Shown here piece after piece: positions 1 through 8,976 of a DNA stretch of 64,000 nucleotides. The DNA lies in the NCBI RefSeq assembly GCF_000970205.1, contig NZ_CP009512.1:1550001-1614000 (forward strand), in the 5' to 3' direction. Within the stretch, counting starts at the first letter, position 1. Every line of letters starts with the position of its first letter. This DNA is from Methanosarcina mazei S-6 (GTDB lineage: Archaea > Halobacteriota > Methanosarcinia > Methanosarcinales > Methanosarcinaceae). The translations under genes were made by a program, and so were the position numbers. The notes under the pieces were generated by a model. That model saw only the letters and a program-made list of their open reading frames with translations. It ran no database searches and was not told the DNA's origin.

Positions 1-10
1 CACAACCAGT

Positions 11-1282
11 ATGGACATTCAGGGAACTCATTTCATTTACACTCAGGCTACTGAGAAGTCCCTCAAAATCCTCGATTACGATTACAAGCGTTGCAATGGC
101 TGCGGTATCTGTGCGGAAATCTGCCCTACAAAAGCCCTTGAAATGGGGCCGCTGCATGAGATCGCAACCGGGCTTGATGCCCCTGCCGTGATGATGGACC
201 TTGAGAAATGTACATTCTGCAGGATGTGCTCAAACCTCTGCCCTGTGCATGCCATTTCTTTTGAAGCGGTCGGAGAGGTCCCTGATGAAAAACAGTACCC
301 TAAATACGATACCTTTGTAAATATCAATGAAAAATGCCTGCCCTGCCTCCTCTGTGAAGGAGCCTGCCCGCAGGACGCAATAGAAGTGGAATTCACTTTT
401 CCGAAAAAGGAAGAGATCGCTCCATTTAAAGAAGGTGTGGAAGGTGAGATTGAAATTGATCTCGAAAAATGCAACTTCTGCGGGATCTGTGCTAAATTCT
501 GCGACGCGGTTATCCTGCTTGAGCGCGAACCCACTCCTGACAACCCTGTACCTTTTGAGCAGATCCTTGTTGATACGGACAGATGTGACTACTGTGTGCT
601 CTGCCAGGATATCTGCCCTGAAGAAGCAATAAAGGTTAAAGGGGAACGCCCCTGTGAAGCCCCAGAGGTTGGAGGAAAAGTAAAAGTAGACGACCTGAAA
701 TGTACCCAGTGTGCCCGGTGCCAGGCTGTCTGTCCTTATGAAGCTGTTGACCTCCAGAAGCCCATGGAAGGGAAACTGAGCCTTATCGAGGTTAATTTGA
801 AGGAATGCGATCCCCAGGGCTGCCGCGGCTGCTTTAATGTCTGCCCCTCGGATCTCTGGTACGTGCCGACAGACCCTGAAGATCCGCGCAAGATAGCTTT
901 TGCCGAGGAGTACTGCATGTACTGCGGAGCCTGTGTGAAAGCCTGCCACCTTGATGCCATAAAGGTGGAAAGAACTGATGTCCACCACACCGAAATTCCT
1001 GATACTCCCTGGGCAACCCAGTGGAGGGATGCGATCGAGTCCCTGAAAACCGGCTCAAGAAAAGGAGTTGACCGCGCAGTCTTCAGGGAAACGGAAACCC
1101 TCAAAGCCCAGAAGTTTATGGGTATAGAGCCTCCGTGTACTGATGAAGAGGCGCTTGCAGCCGTGCAGGCAAAAATCGATTCTCTCATTCCTGTACTCAA
1201 AAGCGCAAAAGTCAGGAAGCTCTGGGAAACCGACTCCCCGGAAAATACTGCTGCAGCAGTTAAAAAGAAGATTGAGGGCTGA
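11..1282 (+). CDS. Eight-cluster polyferredoxin, FwdF/FmdF-like
   Basis: Electron-carrying iron-sulfur protein of 423 residues. Eight cysteine motifs of the CxxCxxCxxxC type are visible from about residue 28 (first, CNGCGICAEICP) to about residue 315 (last, CMYCGACVKACH). The seventh is a variant with extra residues between the first two cysteines, and the fourth and eighth lack the usual Pro after the last Cys. Eight [4Fe-4S] sites is the number known for FwdF/FmdF, the polyferredoxin of formylmethanofuran dehydrogenase, which feeds reduced-ferredoxin electrons into the first step of CO2 reduction. About 100 C-terminal residues follow the last cluster. No other fwd/fmd gene is in view (the gene starts at the window edge), so assignment to that complex rather than another ferredoxin-dependent enzyme is inference from cluster count and style. 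Confidence 0.75.
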   Translation: MDIQGTHFIYTQATEKSLKILDYDYKRCNGCGICAEICPTKALEMGPLHEIATGLDAPAVMMDLEKCTFCRMCSNLCPVHAISFEAVGEVPDEKQYPKYDTFVNINEKCLPCLLCEGACPQDAIEVEFTFPKKEEIAPFKEGVEGEIEIDLEKCNFCGICAKFCDAVILLEREPTPDNPVPFEQILVDTDRCDYCVLCQDICPEEAIKVKGERPCEAPEVGGKVKVDDLKCTQCARCQAVCPYEAVDLQKPMEGKLSLIEVNLKECDPQGCRGCFNVCPSDLWYVPTDPEDPRKIAFAEEYCMYCGACVKACHLDAIKVERTDVHHTEIPDTPWATQWRDAIESLKTGSRKGVDRAVFRETETLKAQKFMGIEPPCTDEEALAAVQAKIDSLIPVLKSAKVRKLWETDSPENTAAAVKKKIEG

Positions 1283-1706
1283 AAATCTGACGAAATCTGT
1301 AAGGTTCCGGATTTACTATCCTTTTCTAAATTTATTACATTTTTCTAAAAAATCTGCGACCGGGCTGAGAAGGCTGAAAAAATACTTTCTTACCCGGAAA
1401 GCCTGTTTTTAATCTCAGGTTTCAGAGCTCTCTTCCATTTATCCCGGTGCCCTGCAAAGAAAACAGAAGGATATTGAAGGATAGAAAACTCTCATGATAT
1501 TCTTGGAATAACATGCCCAAAAAATGAAAGCATCTGAAAGTACTTTTATGCTAAATAAAAGGGAAAATTAGAAAATAATGTTTGAAGAAACTATAAAGAT
1601 AAGAAAGGTGTGTTACAGCCAGTGGCGCTGTTCAAGTCAGATAATTGCTTCCTGTCCCCTAAAAAGCGCTTTTATATTCAATCTCCAGATACACACTTTT
1701 CTATGT
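1283..1706. other. Intergenic stretch with one copy of a 38-bp repeat
   Basis: AT-rich spacer between two convergent genes. No convincing gene is seen. It holds the first copy (1493-1530) of a 38-bp sequence repeated exactly in front of the IS110-like element at 2747. Confidence 0.5.
1493..1530 (+). repeat. 38-bp direct repeat, copy 1
   Basis: Begins CATGATATTCTTGG and ends AAAAAATGAAAG. It is identical over 38 bases to 2747-2784, after which the two sequences diverge on both sides. Copy 2 lies just upstream of the IS110-family transposase, so this copy may be a stranded element end or an earlier insertion scar. That is inference. Confidence 0.7.
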
Positions 1707-2177
1707 TCAATTTTCAGATACGCACTTTTCCTTTACAACCAGAACAGGTATCTTTGAGTGCCTGACCATATTTTCCGCAACGCTGCCCAGAAGGAGCCTG
1801 TCAAGTCCGGTTTTTCCCAGGCTGCCCATGACAATGATATCCATTTTTTCCTCTCTGGAATAGCGGATAAGTTCGGCTGCCGGATGCCCTTCAAGCAGGA
1901 CAGGCTCTACCTTTACTCCTCCCATTTCACCTGTTCCTGCTACATAGTTTACAGCCTGGACACCTTCTTTTTTCAAAACTTCGCGCATTCTTTCCCAGTC
2001 CAGGTCTACCGCCATAGAAGAAAAATAATCCGTTGATACAACATAGACTGCGTAAACAGTCCCTCCGCTCAGGCGTGCTATTTCTATGGCATGATTGGCA
2101 GCCATCCTGGAACAGACAGAGCCATCGGTTGCAATCATTATTTTCTTAAAACTAACATTTCCCATGAAGAATCCCAT
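1707..2177 (-). CDS. Universal stress protein, UspA family
   Basis: Cytoplasmic USP-fold protein of 156 residues, usual length for a single-domain UspA. The N-terminal strand KKIMIATDGS and the C-terminal nucleotide motif GSLGKTGLDRLLLGSVAENM (pattern G-x2-G-x9-G-S/T) indicate an ATP-binding member. The final strand IPVLVVK is typical. The start is set by GGAG about 10 bases before the first ATG; a second ATG four codons on has poorer spacing. It stands alone, convergent with the polyferredoxin gene. The exact stress role cannot be told from sequence. Confidence 0.9.
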   Translation of the reverse strand: MGFFMGNVSFKKIMIATDGSVCSRMAANHAIEIARLSGGTVYAVYVVSTDYFSSMAVDLDWERMREVLKKEGVQAVNYVAGTGEMGGVKVEPVLLEGHPAAELIRYSREEKMDIIVMGSLGKTGLDRLLLGSVAENMVRHSKIPVLVVKEKCVSEN

Positions 2178-2361
2178 TTACTTATTTCTCCGCAAGAAAT
2201 ATAACAGCATCGCGTCCGGTAAGTATGCAAAGCAGGCAAATTTTAATTCTGGAGCTTCTTTTGAAATGATGTTAAAGAAAGCAAGAACAGTTATTTTCGG
2301 ATGACCTGCGATCAGTTCAAAACTATACTTCTATATATGGGAAAAAATTATTGTATTAATT

Positions 2362-2526
2362 ATGGCAGACTTTCTTGGGAATTTCCTATCCGCTTTGAAA
2401 CAGAATATTCCATATTTAAAAGACCGCGACGTAAATTCTGAAATAATGCTGGGAATATTGATGCATTTATTCCTGGTCGTTTGCTTTATCGGTTTATTTG
2501 GTTTGTTAGTAATGAAGTTTATGTAA
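2362..2526 (+). CDS. Small single-span membrane protein (54 aa)
   Basis: A 54-codon reading frame starting MADFLGNFLSALKQ. Its first half is amphipathic and its second half is one strongly hydrophobic segment (about residues 29-52, LGILMHLFLVVCFIGLFGLL). No good Shine-Dalgarno site is seen, and the AT-rich sequence upstream would suit a leaderless transcript. The family is not recognised. Composition and the clean membrane segment argue for a real gene, but this is unproven. Confidence 0.45.
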   Translation: MADFLGNFLSALKQNIPYLKDRDVNSEIMLGILMHLFLVVCFIGLFGLLVMKFM

Positions 2527-2746
2527 TTTCAGTAAAATGCAGTCTCTATTCAACTGTTGTATAAAATATTCTATGAAATAATTTGAAAATCAACAATATT
2601 ATCCTAAAATTTTAACAATTTTTAATCTTCTATTTTAACTCCAGACTTTTCCAATATTTTCGATCTTTTATTCTTATATAACATTCTGACTATTTCCAAC
2701 TTTGTTTTTTGTTTCACTTCCTTTCATAAGCAAAATAAAAAACACA

Positions 2747-2784
2747 CATGATATTCTTGGAATAACATGCCCAAAAAATGAAAG
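2747..2784 (+). repeat. 38-bp direct repeat, copy 2
   Basis: Exact match to 1493-1530. It lies 200 bases before the transposase start, in the noncoding flank where IS110-family elements carry their guide (bridge) RNA, so it may mark the left part of the element. Confidence 0.7.
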
Positions 2785-2983
2785 TCTTTTTCACTTAGCT
2801 TTTTTGATAATAGAACTCCATCATTACCTTTGGACAGGAAGGTTGTTTTTACTTTGGTTCTCCGAAGCCGTCAAAAAACTAACCATTGAATTGCCATCGA
2901 AGGCCCAGATGTGACCTTGATCACGGATGCCAAATTGCCTTTGAAGCAATTCTACTGTCCTGGAAATGATGGAGTAATGTAAA

Positions 2984-4229
2984 TTGGACGGAGAAATAAA
3001 CAAATCTTGTGGTTTAGACATTCACAAACGTTTTGTTATTGCTACTATCCTCAGTAGATCCGGTGAAAAACAACAACATCGTTTTGCCAGAGATGATGAT
3101 GGGATTTTAGATCTTAAAAATTTAGTAACCTCTGAAAAATGTGATGTTGTTGCCTGTGAATCAACAAGTGATTTCTGGGTTCCGATTTATGAGGCATTGA
3201 TAGATCATTTGCCTGTTATAGTTGGAAATGCTCGAGATATGAAAGCATTTACACATAAAAAAACAGATAAAATAGATTCCGAAGTAATTGCAAAACTTGC
3301 ATTGAATAAGATGGTTCAACCATCAAGAGTTTTTCCGAAGAAACATAGAGAATTCAGGTCATACGTCAGGCTTCGCCTAACTCTTGTAAGAAAAAGAACG
3401 GACATTAAAAATGAAGCTCATGCAATTCTTTCCTCCGAAATGTTACATCTGGGTGATGTTCTGACTGACATTTTTGGAAAAAATGGTAGAGCAATTCTAG
3501 CAGGAATCTCTTCAGGTAAAAATATTGATCAAATTATAGAGTCGCTTTCTCCAAATGTTCGGAAAAAGAGTGTTCAGATAAGGGAAATTCTGGATAGAGA
3601 AATATCACAGAGTGCTGCAATAAGGCTTCCAGATATGTCTGAACCTTATAAAACATTTAGATGAAGAAATTGAAGTTCTTGAAAGAGAAATTTTCAATTA
3701 TGCTTATCAAAAGCATAAAAGGGAAATGGAAATTTTGATGTCAGTTCCAGGTATTGGGGAGCTTGGTGCGGCAACTCTAATTGCTGAAATAGGAGATTTC
3801 AGGGATTTTCCAACGGGAGATAAACTTGCTTCATGGCTTGGAATAGTTCCTAATGTGTATCAATCTGCAGATAAATACCATAACGGAAGAATCACTAAGA
3901 GAGGATCAAAAGTAGCAAGGTGGATTCTAACTCAGATTGCTCAAGCAGCAGCAAGAAAGAAAAATAGCAGATTAAAGGAGTTTTTTAACAGGAAAAAGAA
4001 GACAATTGGATATGCTAAGGCAATTATTGCCTTAGCAAGGAAAATTGCAACAATAATATGGCATTTGATCACAAACGATGAGATGTACGAAGATGAAACA
4101 GGATACCAAAAGGGAGAAGTTAAAAAGAGAAAGATTGTTGAGGCAGACATATTCTCGGTTGATGAAAGGATAACAATAATTAGTGGAATTATCGCAATTA
4201 TGGGAAAAAAGGAAGGAGAGAGTACGTGA
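2984..4229 (+). pseudogene. IS110-family transposase, frameshifted
   Basis: The first reading frame (2984-3664) carries the RuvC-like DEDD domain: GLDIHKRF near residue 11, ACESTSDFW near 58, and KTDKIDSEVIAK near 94. It runs into a stop at 3662. The second part, in the next frame, can be read from about 3645 (LIKHLDEEIEVLEREI) through MSVPGIGELGAATLIAEIGD to the stop at 4227-4229. It holds the Transposase_20 domain with the GRITKRGSKVARW segment containing the expected active-site serine. Joining the two frames near 3644 gives a normal-length IS110 transposase. No classic slippery site is obvious, so a one-base indel is likelier than programmed frameshifting. Confidence 0.85.
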
Positions 4230-4284
4230 TGAGTTTTCTCATCATGGACTTTCATGCCAAATAAAGGTTAAAAATATAGGAGAA

Positions 4285-4400
4285 ATTCAATTGCATGGAG
4301 AAGTTCAATTATATTGAGAAGTTCAATTATATTGAGAAGTTCAATTATATTGGGAATTCAATTATATTGGGAATTCAATTATATTGAGAAGTTCAATTGA
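4285..4400. repeat. 18-bp tandem repeat
   Basis: About six imperfect copies of a unit like GAGAAGTTCAATTATATT, some with GGGAATTCAATTATATT. They lie between the IS110 element and the convergent NTF2-like gene. Confidence 0.85.
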
Positions 4401-4418
4401 TCCCTGCCAGGAAAGCAT

Positions 4419-4835
4419 TTAATCAAAAAACTGGCTCTGGTCCGGGAAAGAAAAATGTCCCTGCACTATGAGCCATCTATTTTCGCGTTTCTCAAAAACT
4501 TCTGTAATCCTTGAAGAAAATTTAGTTTTTCTCCCGTCAATCTTCGCCTTGAAAACGGCATCCATAGATGCCCATGCTACATTGCCAACCGCGGAAACTG
4601 ATATCCATTTATATTCGAGACCAGGTTCTTCAATTTGAGACCAGTCGCGCTCAAACTGGGATTTAATAGCTTCAGAGCCCATACACTTTTCATCTGCACC
4701 AGTGCCGTATATAACGACATCGTCATCAGGTGCAATAAGAGACATTGCACTTTCCAGGTCGTGTTTTGCATAACTCTCGGCAAATTTTTTCAGAACATCC
4801 ATGACTGCTTTTTCTGTTTCACTGTCTGCTTTCAT
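4419..4835 (-). CDS. NTF2-like / SnoaL-type protein
   Basis: 138-residue cone-shaped alpha+beta fold protein of the SnoaL/NTF2-like superfamily. An N-terminal helix (VLKKFAESYAKHDLESAMSLIAPDDDVVIYGTG) is followed by the strand pattern VAWASMDAVFKAKIDG...RITEVFEKRENRWLIVQGHFS typical of the SnoaL_3/DUF4440 group. Such proteins are small-ligand binders or isomerases, and the substrate cannot be inferred. GAGGT lies 8 bases before the ATG, supporting the start. The gene stands alone. Confidence 0.8.
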   Translation of the reverse strand: MKADSETEKAVMDVLKKFAESYAKHDLESAMSLIAPDDDVVIYGTGADEKCMGSEAIKSQFERDWSQIEEPGLEYKWISVSAVGNVAWASMDAVFKAKIDGRKTKFSSRITEVFEKRENRWLIVQGHFSFPDQSQFFD

Positions 4836-5540
4836 AGCGTCTACCTCAAAATTATTAGCTAATTCTGAATAACAGTGAAAAGATTTAAAGATTCTTCTTT
4901 GTAAGATTTTAGTACATGTCTTATGTTATGTACAAATTTTAAGGCCAGGTCTTTTATTTCTCTGAAAATAAGAATATGTGGTGCAAAATTCTGCCTTTTA
5001 AGTCCAGAAACTTTCTCTGCTTAAATGTGACAGTCAATATTAACTTCTTTATTAATTTACTTTTTAGCCGTTTTTTATTTCTCTTTTAAGTTATTTTGTT
5101 AACTTCTTTTGCTAATTTCTTTTGTTATCTTCTTTTGTTATCTTCTTTTGTTATCTTCTTTTCAGTTAAATAGACCCATTAACTACTTTAATAAACCCAT
5201 TAACTACTTTACTCTTATATACAGAGATACCTTTATACATTCTACCACACCTTTTACATTCAGTTTCTTGTTAATATTATTATATTGACAACTGCCAGCT
5301 CAGCACCTAATAAGAGCTAAGAAATGGACCAGGCGCAGAAAAAGGGTTAAGAGAAGAGAGAAATAGCCAGCCGATTAGCCAGCCGATGGACTTAAAAGTA
5401 AAAGGAGAGCAAAGAGAGCTAGATTTGAAGTAAAAGTTAAGGAAAGCCAGGGTAAAGCTGAGGGAAATTAAAGAAATCAATGAAAAACCAGAGAGAGTTA
5501 AAAGGATCACGGCGCTTCCTGCTTAGATTCGGGTGAAATC
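4836..5540. other. Intergenic spacer with pyrimidine-rich short repeats
   Basis: No convincing gene. Bases 5101-5163 hold a 13-bp tandem repeat (GTTATCTTCTTTT and variants). Bases 5165-5215 repeat ATTAACTACTTTA. From about 5330 the DNA becomes purine-rich on the plus strand up to the gatE ribosome site. An open frame on the minus strand there (5307-5510) is low-complexity and rejected. Confidence 0.5.
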
Positions 5541-7442
5541 ATGGAAAAATACGATTACAGTGAACTTGGGCTGAAAGCCGGGCTTGAAATTCACCAGCAA
5601 CTGGATTCTAAAGAGAAACTTTTTTGCAGGTGTCCGACCCTTATAAGGGACATTGAGGATTCGGACTTTGAATTTTTCAGGTACCTCAGGGCTACGGAAA
5701 GTGAGATGGGAGAGAAGGACAGGGCTGCGGTGGAGCAGACCAAAATCAGAAGGAAGTATATTTACAAAGCTTATGACACTACCTGCCTTGTCGAAAACGA
5801 TGAGGAACCGCCAGGGGAACTCAACAGGGAAGCTCTGGACATCTCCCTCGGGGTTGCAAAGCTTTTCAATATGAAACCCGTAGACCAGATGCATGTGATG
5901 AGAAAGATCGTGGTGGACGGGTCAAACACCAGCGGCTTTCAGAGGACTGCGTTTCTTGCGAGCGACGGAAATATTGAGACTTCGGAAGGGCGGTGCAGAA
6001 TTGACAGTCTCTGTGTGGAAGAGGAAGCTGCCCAGAAAATAGAGGAAATCGGAGACTCAATCATTTATTCTCTGGACAGGCTTGGAATCCCTCTCGTTGA
6101 AATCGCCACCGCTCCCGATATTAAATCCCCAAGGCATGCACGTGAGGTTGCGGAATATATAGGAATGGTTCTCAGGTCTACAGGGAAGGTAAAAAGAGGG
6201 CTGGGCACAATCAGGCAGGATGTCAATATCTCAATTGCCAGAGGCGCAAGGGTTGAAATCAAAGGGGTTCAGGCTCTTGACCTTATAGAAGACATTGTCC
6301 GCAAGGAAGTTGAAAGGCAGTTAAACCTTCTCTTTATCAGGCAGGAACTTCTTGAAAGAAAAGCCTTTGTCTGTGAAGAAATCTATGATGCAACAGGGCT
6401 TTTTGTGGATACCAAATCCAAAGTCCTGCAGAAAGGAATAAAAAAGGGAGCGATCCTGGCTGCCCGCCTGAGGAAATTCAACGGGCTTGTGGGCAGGGAG
6501 GTCCAGCCTGGAAGAAGGCTCGGGACTGAGTTTTCGGACAGGGCAAAAACTGCAGGTGTTGGGGGAATCTTCCATACAGACGAACTTCCTAATTACGGGA
6601 TAACAGAAAAGGAAGTGCAGGCTTTAAGGGACGCTATAGGTGCAAACCCGGACGATGCAATTATCATGGTTGCGGATGAGCCCGAAAAATCCAGGCTTGC
6701 AATCGAAGCGGTGATTCTCAGAGCAAAAGAAGCTATCGAGGGAATCCCCGAGGAGACCAGAAAAGCCCTGCCTGATGGAAACACTGCTTACATGCGTCCC
6801 CTGCCAGGTGCAGCAAGAATGTACCCTGAAACCGATGTTCCTCAGATAGAGATCTCGCAGGAATACTTTGATTCCATAGAAGTCCCGGAGCTCCTTACGG
6901 AAAGGGCAAAGAGGTTTGCTTCCGAAAGCGGCCTGAATAAAGAACTTGCTGAAAAGATAGCTTATTCGAAATACCTTCCTCTTTTCGAGGCTTTACTGGA
7001 TACCTACAGCGATAATGAACACGTTAATTCAACACTGATTGCCAGGACACTTGTAGGAATTGTCCCTGAGATCAGAAGAAACGGGGCTGAAACTGACAAC
7101 CTTACGGATGAGCACTTCAGTGGGGTTTTTGCAGCAATATCAAATCAGGAAATCGCAAAAGAAGCCATCCAGGATCTTTTGACCGCACTTGCAAAGGAGC
7201 CTGAAATAACAGTCCAGCAGGCGATTTCAAATCTCGGCCTGAGCGCCTTTGATCCCGAAGAAATCGAAAATTTCATTAAAAATATGGTCCGGGAGAAAGG
7301 AGATTTCATTAAAGAAAAAGGCCCTGCAGCCCTTGGCCCTCTTATGGGCATTGTCATGAAAGAGTTCAGAGGAAAGGTTGACGGAAAGATCCTCAGCCAT
7401 ATGCTGAAAAGAGAGATAGATAGCTTTATTAATCAGGGGTAA
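5541..7442 (+). CDS. gatE: Glutamyl-tRNA(Gln) amidotransferase subunit E
   Basis: Archaeal GatE, 633 residues, full length. With GatD it converts Glu-tRNA(Gln) to Gln-tRNA(Gln), the only route to Gln-tRNA in archaea. The N-terminus ([25 protein letters not shown]) is the GatB/GatE signature. The mid-region [29 protein letters not shown] marks the GAD insert that distinguishes GatE from bacterial GatB. The C-terminal helical tail ([25 protein letters not shown]) is the YqeY-like tRNA-binding part. GGTGA precedes the ATG. gatD is not in the window. A very T-rich tract follows the stop and could serve as terminator. Confidence 0.97.
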
Positions 7443-7449
7443 TCCCTGA

Positions 7450-7640
7450 TCTTTTTTCCCATTTTTTCCGCTATTTTTTGTTATTTTTTCTTCTATTTTT
7501 TCTGCTACTTTTTGTTATTTTTTCTTCTATTTTTTCCGCTATTTTTTGTTATTTTTTCTTCTATTTTTTCTGCTACTTTTTGTTATTTTTTCTTCTATTC
7601 TTTTTCTTCTATTTTTCCTGCAATTTCTTCCAGTTTATCT
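7450..7640. repeat. T-rich 34-bp tandem repeat behind gatE
   Basis: About four to five copies of a unit such as ACTTTTTGTTATTTTTTC + TTCTATTTTTTCTGCT. Copies alternate between CTGCTAC and CCGCTAT variants, so a 68-bp higher-order period is visible. The many T5-T6 runs just after the gatE stop would be an efficient archaeal oligo-U terminator. The hydrophobic Phe/Leu reading frame across it (7478-7708) is an artefact of the repeat. Confidence 0.85.
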
Positions 7641-8105
7641 CTTTTAAGGTTAATTTTTTGTTAATTTTTCGTTCCTGTGTTTTCTTTTTAATCCTTTCGC
7701 ATCTTTAATAAATTTTTTAAAAGAAAGGATGTTTTCTTTGCTGACATGCGATAAAACAGGTCTTAAAACCTGTTCACTTATTATCTATGTAAGTTAACTT
7801 TTTATATTAACTAAAAGATCTTCTTACTTATAACATAAAAATTCAGTTGATAAGTATGCTATAATGCTATTTCAAAATCATACAATATCAAAAGACTTAA
7901 TTCCTTTCTTTCGGGGTTGAGCTTGCAAAAGGGGGATATGGGTATGACATACTACTTTAGCCTGGCATATTTAAGTTTCTTCTGAAACTACTAAAAATGC
8001 AACTGAACTACAAAGCTTCTTACAATAGTGGAGGAACTCGAAAGTTCCTGGTTACATAGTGTAACTATAAATTTTATCAGTCATAAACTTGCGGAGAAAA
8101 CCCCC

Positions 8106-8501
8106 ATGAAAGTATTGCTTGTAGACGACGATCCAGTATTCCTGGAGCTATCAAAGACCTTCCTGGAAGTGTTCCATGATATAAATTCTGATACCGTAGA
8201 ATCTGCAGGGAAGGCTCTGGAAAAGTTAGACGAACGTTCCTATGACGTGGTAGTTTCTGATTATGACATGCCCTGTGTGGACGGCATCTCATTCCTGAAA
8301 ATTATCCGCGACAAAAAAATCGATATTCCTTTTATCCTGTTTACCGGAGTTGGCAAAGAAGAAATCATGAGCCAGGCAATCGAAAACGGCGCCGATTCCT
8401 TTGTCCAGAAAAGGGGAGACCCCAAGGCTCAGTACTCCGAACTTTCCCAGCAGATCTGTAAGATCGTTAATAACAGGTCCGATGTTAAGATTATAAATTA
8501 A
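8106..8501 (+). CDS. Stand-alone response-regulator receiver protein
   Basis: CheY-like single receiver domain, 131 residues. The acidic pocket is VDDD (7-9). The phospho-acceptor is Asp52 in SDYDMP. The switch Thr is in LFTGVGKEE and the conserved Lys is in VQKRGDP. There is no output domain, so it should work by binding a partner or relaying phosphate from a histidine kinase; none is nearby. A longer reading frame opens at 8028, but GGAG 8-11 bases before the ATG at 8106 and the position of the first beta strand fix the start there. Confidence 0.9.
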   Translation: MKVLLVDDDPVFLELSKTFLEVFHDINSDTVESAGKALEKLDERSYDVVVSDYDMPCVDGISFLKIIRDKKIDIPFILFTGVGKEEIMSQAIENGADSFVQKRGDPKAQYSELSQQICKIVNNRSDVKIIN

Positions 8502-8559
8502 GTGAAATCAATAACCTTAATCAGTCAGACTATATTGCTTCAATCAAATTAATTATTTT

Positions 8560-8612
8560 AATCCTTCAATATTAATCCTTCAATATTAATCCTTCAATAT
8601 TAATCCTTCAAT
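8560..8612. repeat. 14-bp tandem repeat interrupted by a MITE
   Basis: Three to four copies of AATCCTTCAATATT. The series resumes after the 130-bp element at 8613-8742. Deleting that element plus three bases (AAT) restores the repeat exactly, which dates the insertion after the repeat expansion. Confidence 0.85.
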
Positions 8613-8742
8613 GAGTTGATCCCAAAACTCAAAATTGCTCCTCACAATCTCGAATTCAGGATACTCAATCGATTTTCGAATCATGAGCTATAATTCTGAA
8701 ACTTTCATTATTTGAGAATAAAATTGGTTTTGGGATAAGCTC
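8613..8742 (+). mobile_element. 130-bp MITE-like element, copy A
   Basis: The terminal inverted repeats are GAGTTGATCCCAAAAC at the left and the complement ending GGTTTTGGGATAAGCTC at the right. It is flanked by AAT on both sides. Three other copies are at 29069, 37864 and 38686 (inverted). It has no coding capacity, so it must have been mobilised in trans by a transposase not seen here. Confidence 0.8.
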
Positions 8743-8976
8743 AATATTAATCATTCATTCTCAGCTATTCTATTAATCATTTTTAATAATCATTTTTAAT
8801 AGCCAATTATCATTTTTAGCCTCTCCTTTCTTTTTTTTATGGTCAGTTTAATACTTTATTCCCCAGGGCTTTAACTGAGATTACAGTCGAAAGGCCTGAA
8901 AATATTTATGTCCGACCGAAACTGTTTTCTGGATATATTTATGTGGTATTATACTCATTGTTCTTAGAGGGGTATT

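Larger units (their letters stand above)
2747..4262 (+). mobile_element. IS110-family insertion element, decayed (boundaries approximate)
   Basis: The body is a two-domain IS110-type recombinase gene (2984-4229) with about 240 bases of noncoding DNA upstream. IS110 elements lack long inverted repeats and encode a bridge RNA in a noncoding end, so ends cannot be set by eye. The left limit here is the 38-bp repeat at 2747 and the right limit is a guess just past the stop. The transposase is frameshifted, so the copy is probably immobile by itself. Confidence 0.55.

Noticed and set aside
82-1200. Long minus-strand frames opposite the polyferredoxin gene
   Set aside because: Shadow frames of a Cys-rich, GC-balanced coding region; the plus frame has all eight cluster motifs.
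7478-7708. Phe/Leu-rich reading frame
   Set aside because: It is the translation of a T-rich 34-bp tandem repeat right after gatE; no ribosome site.
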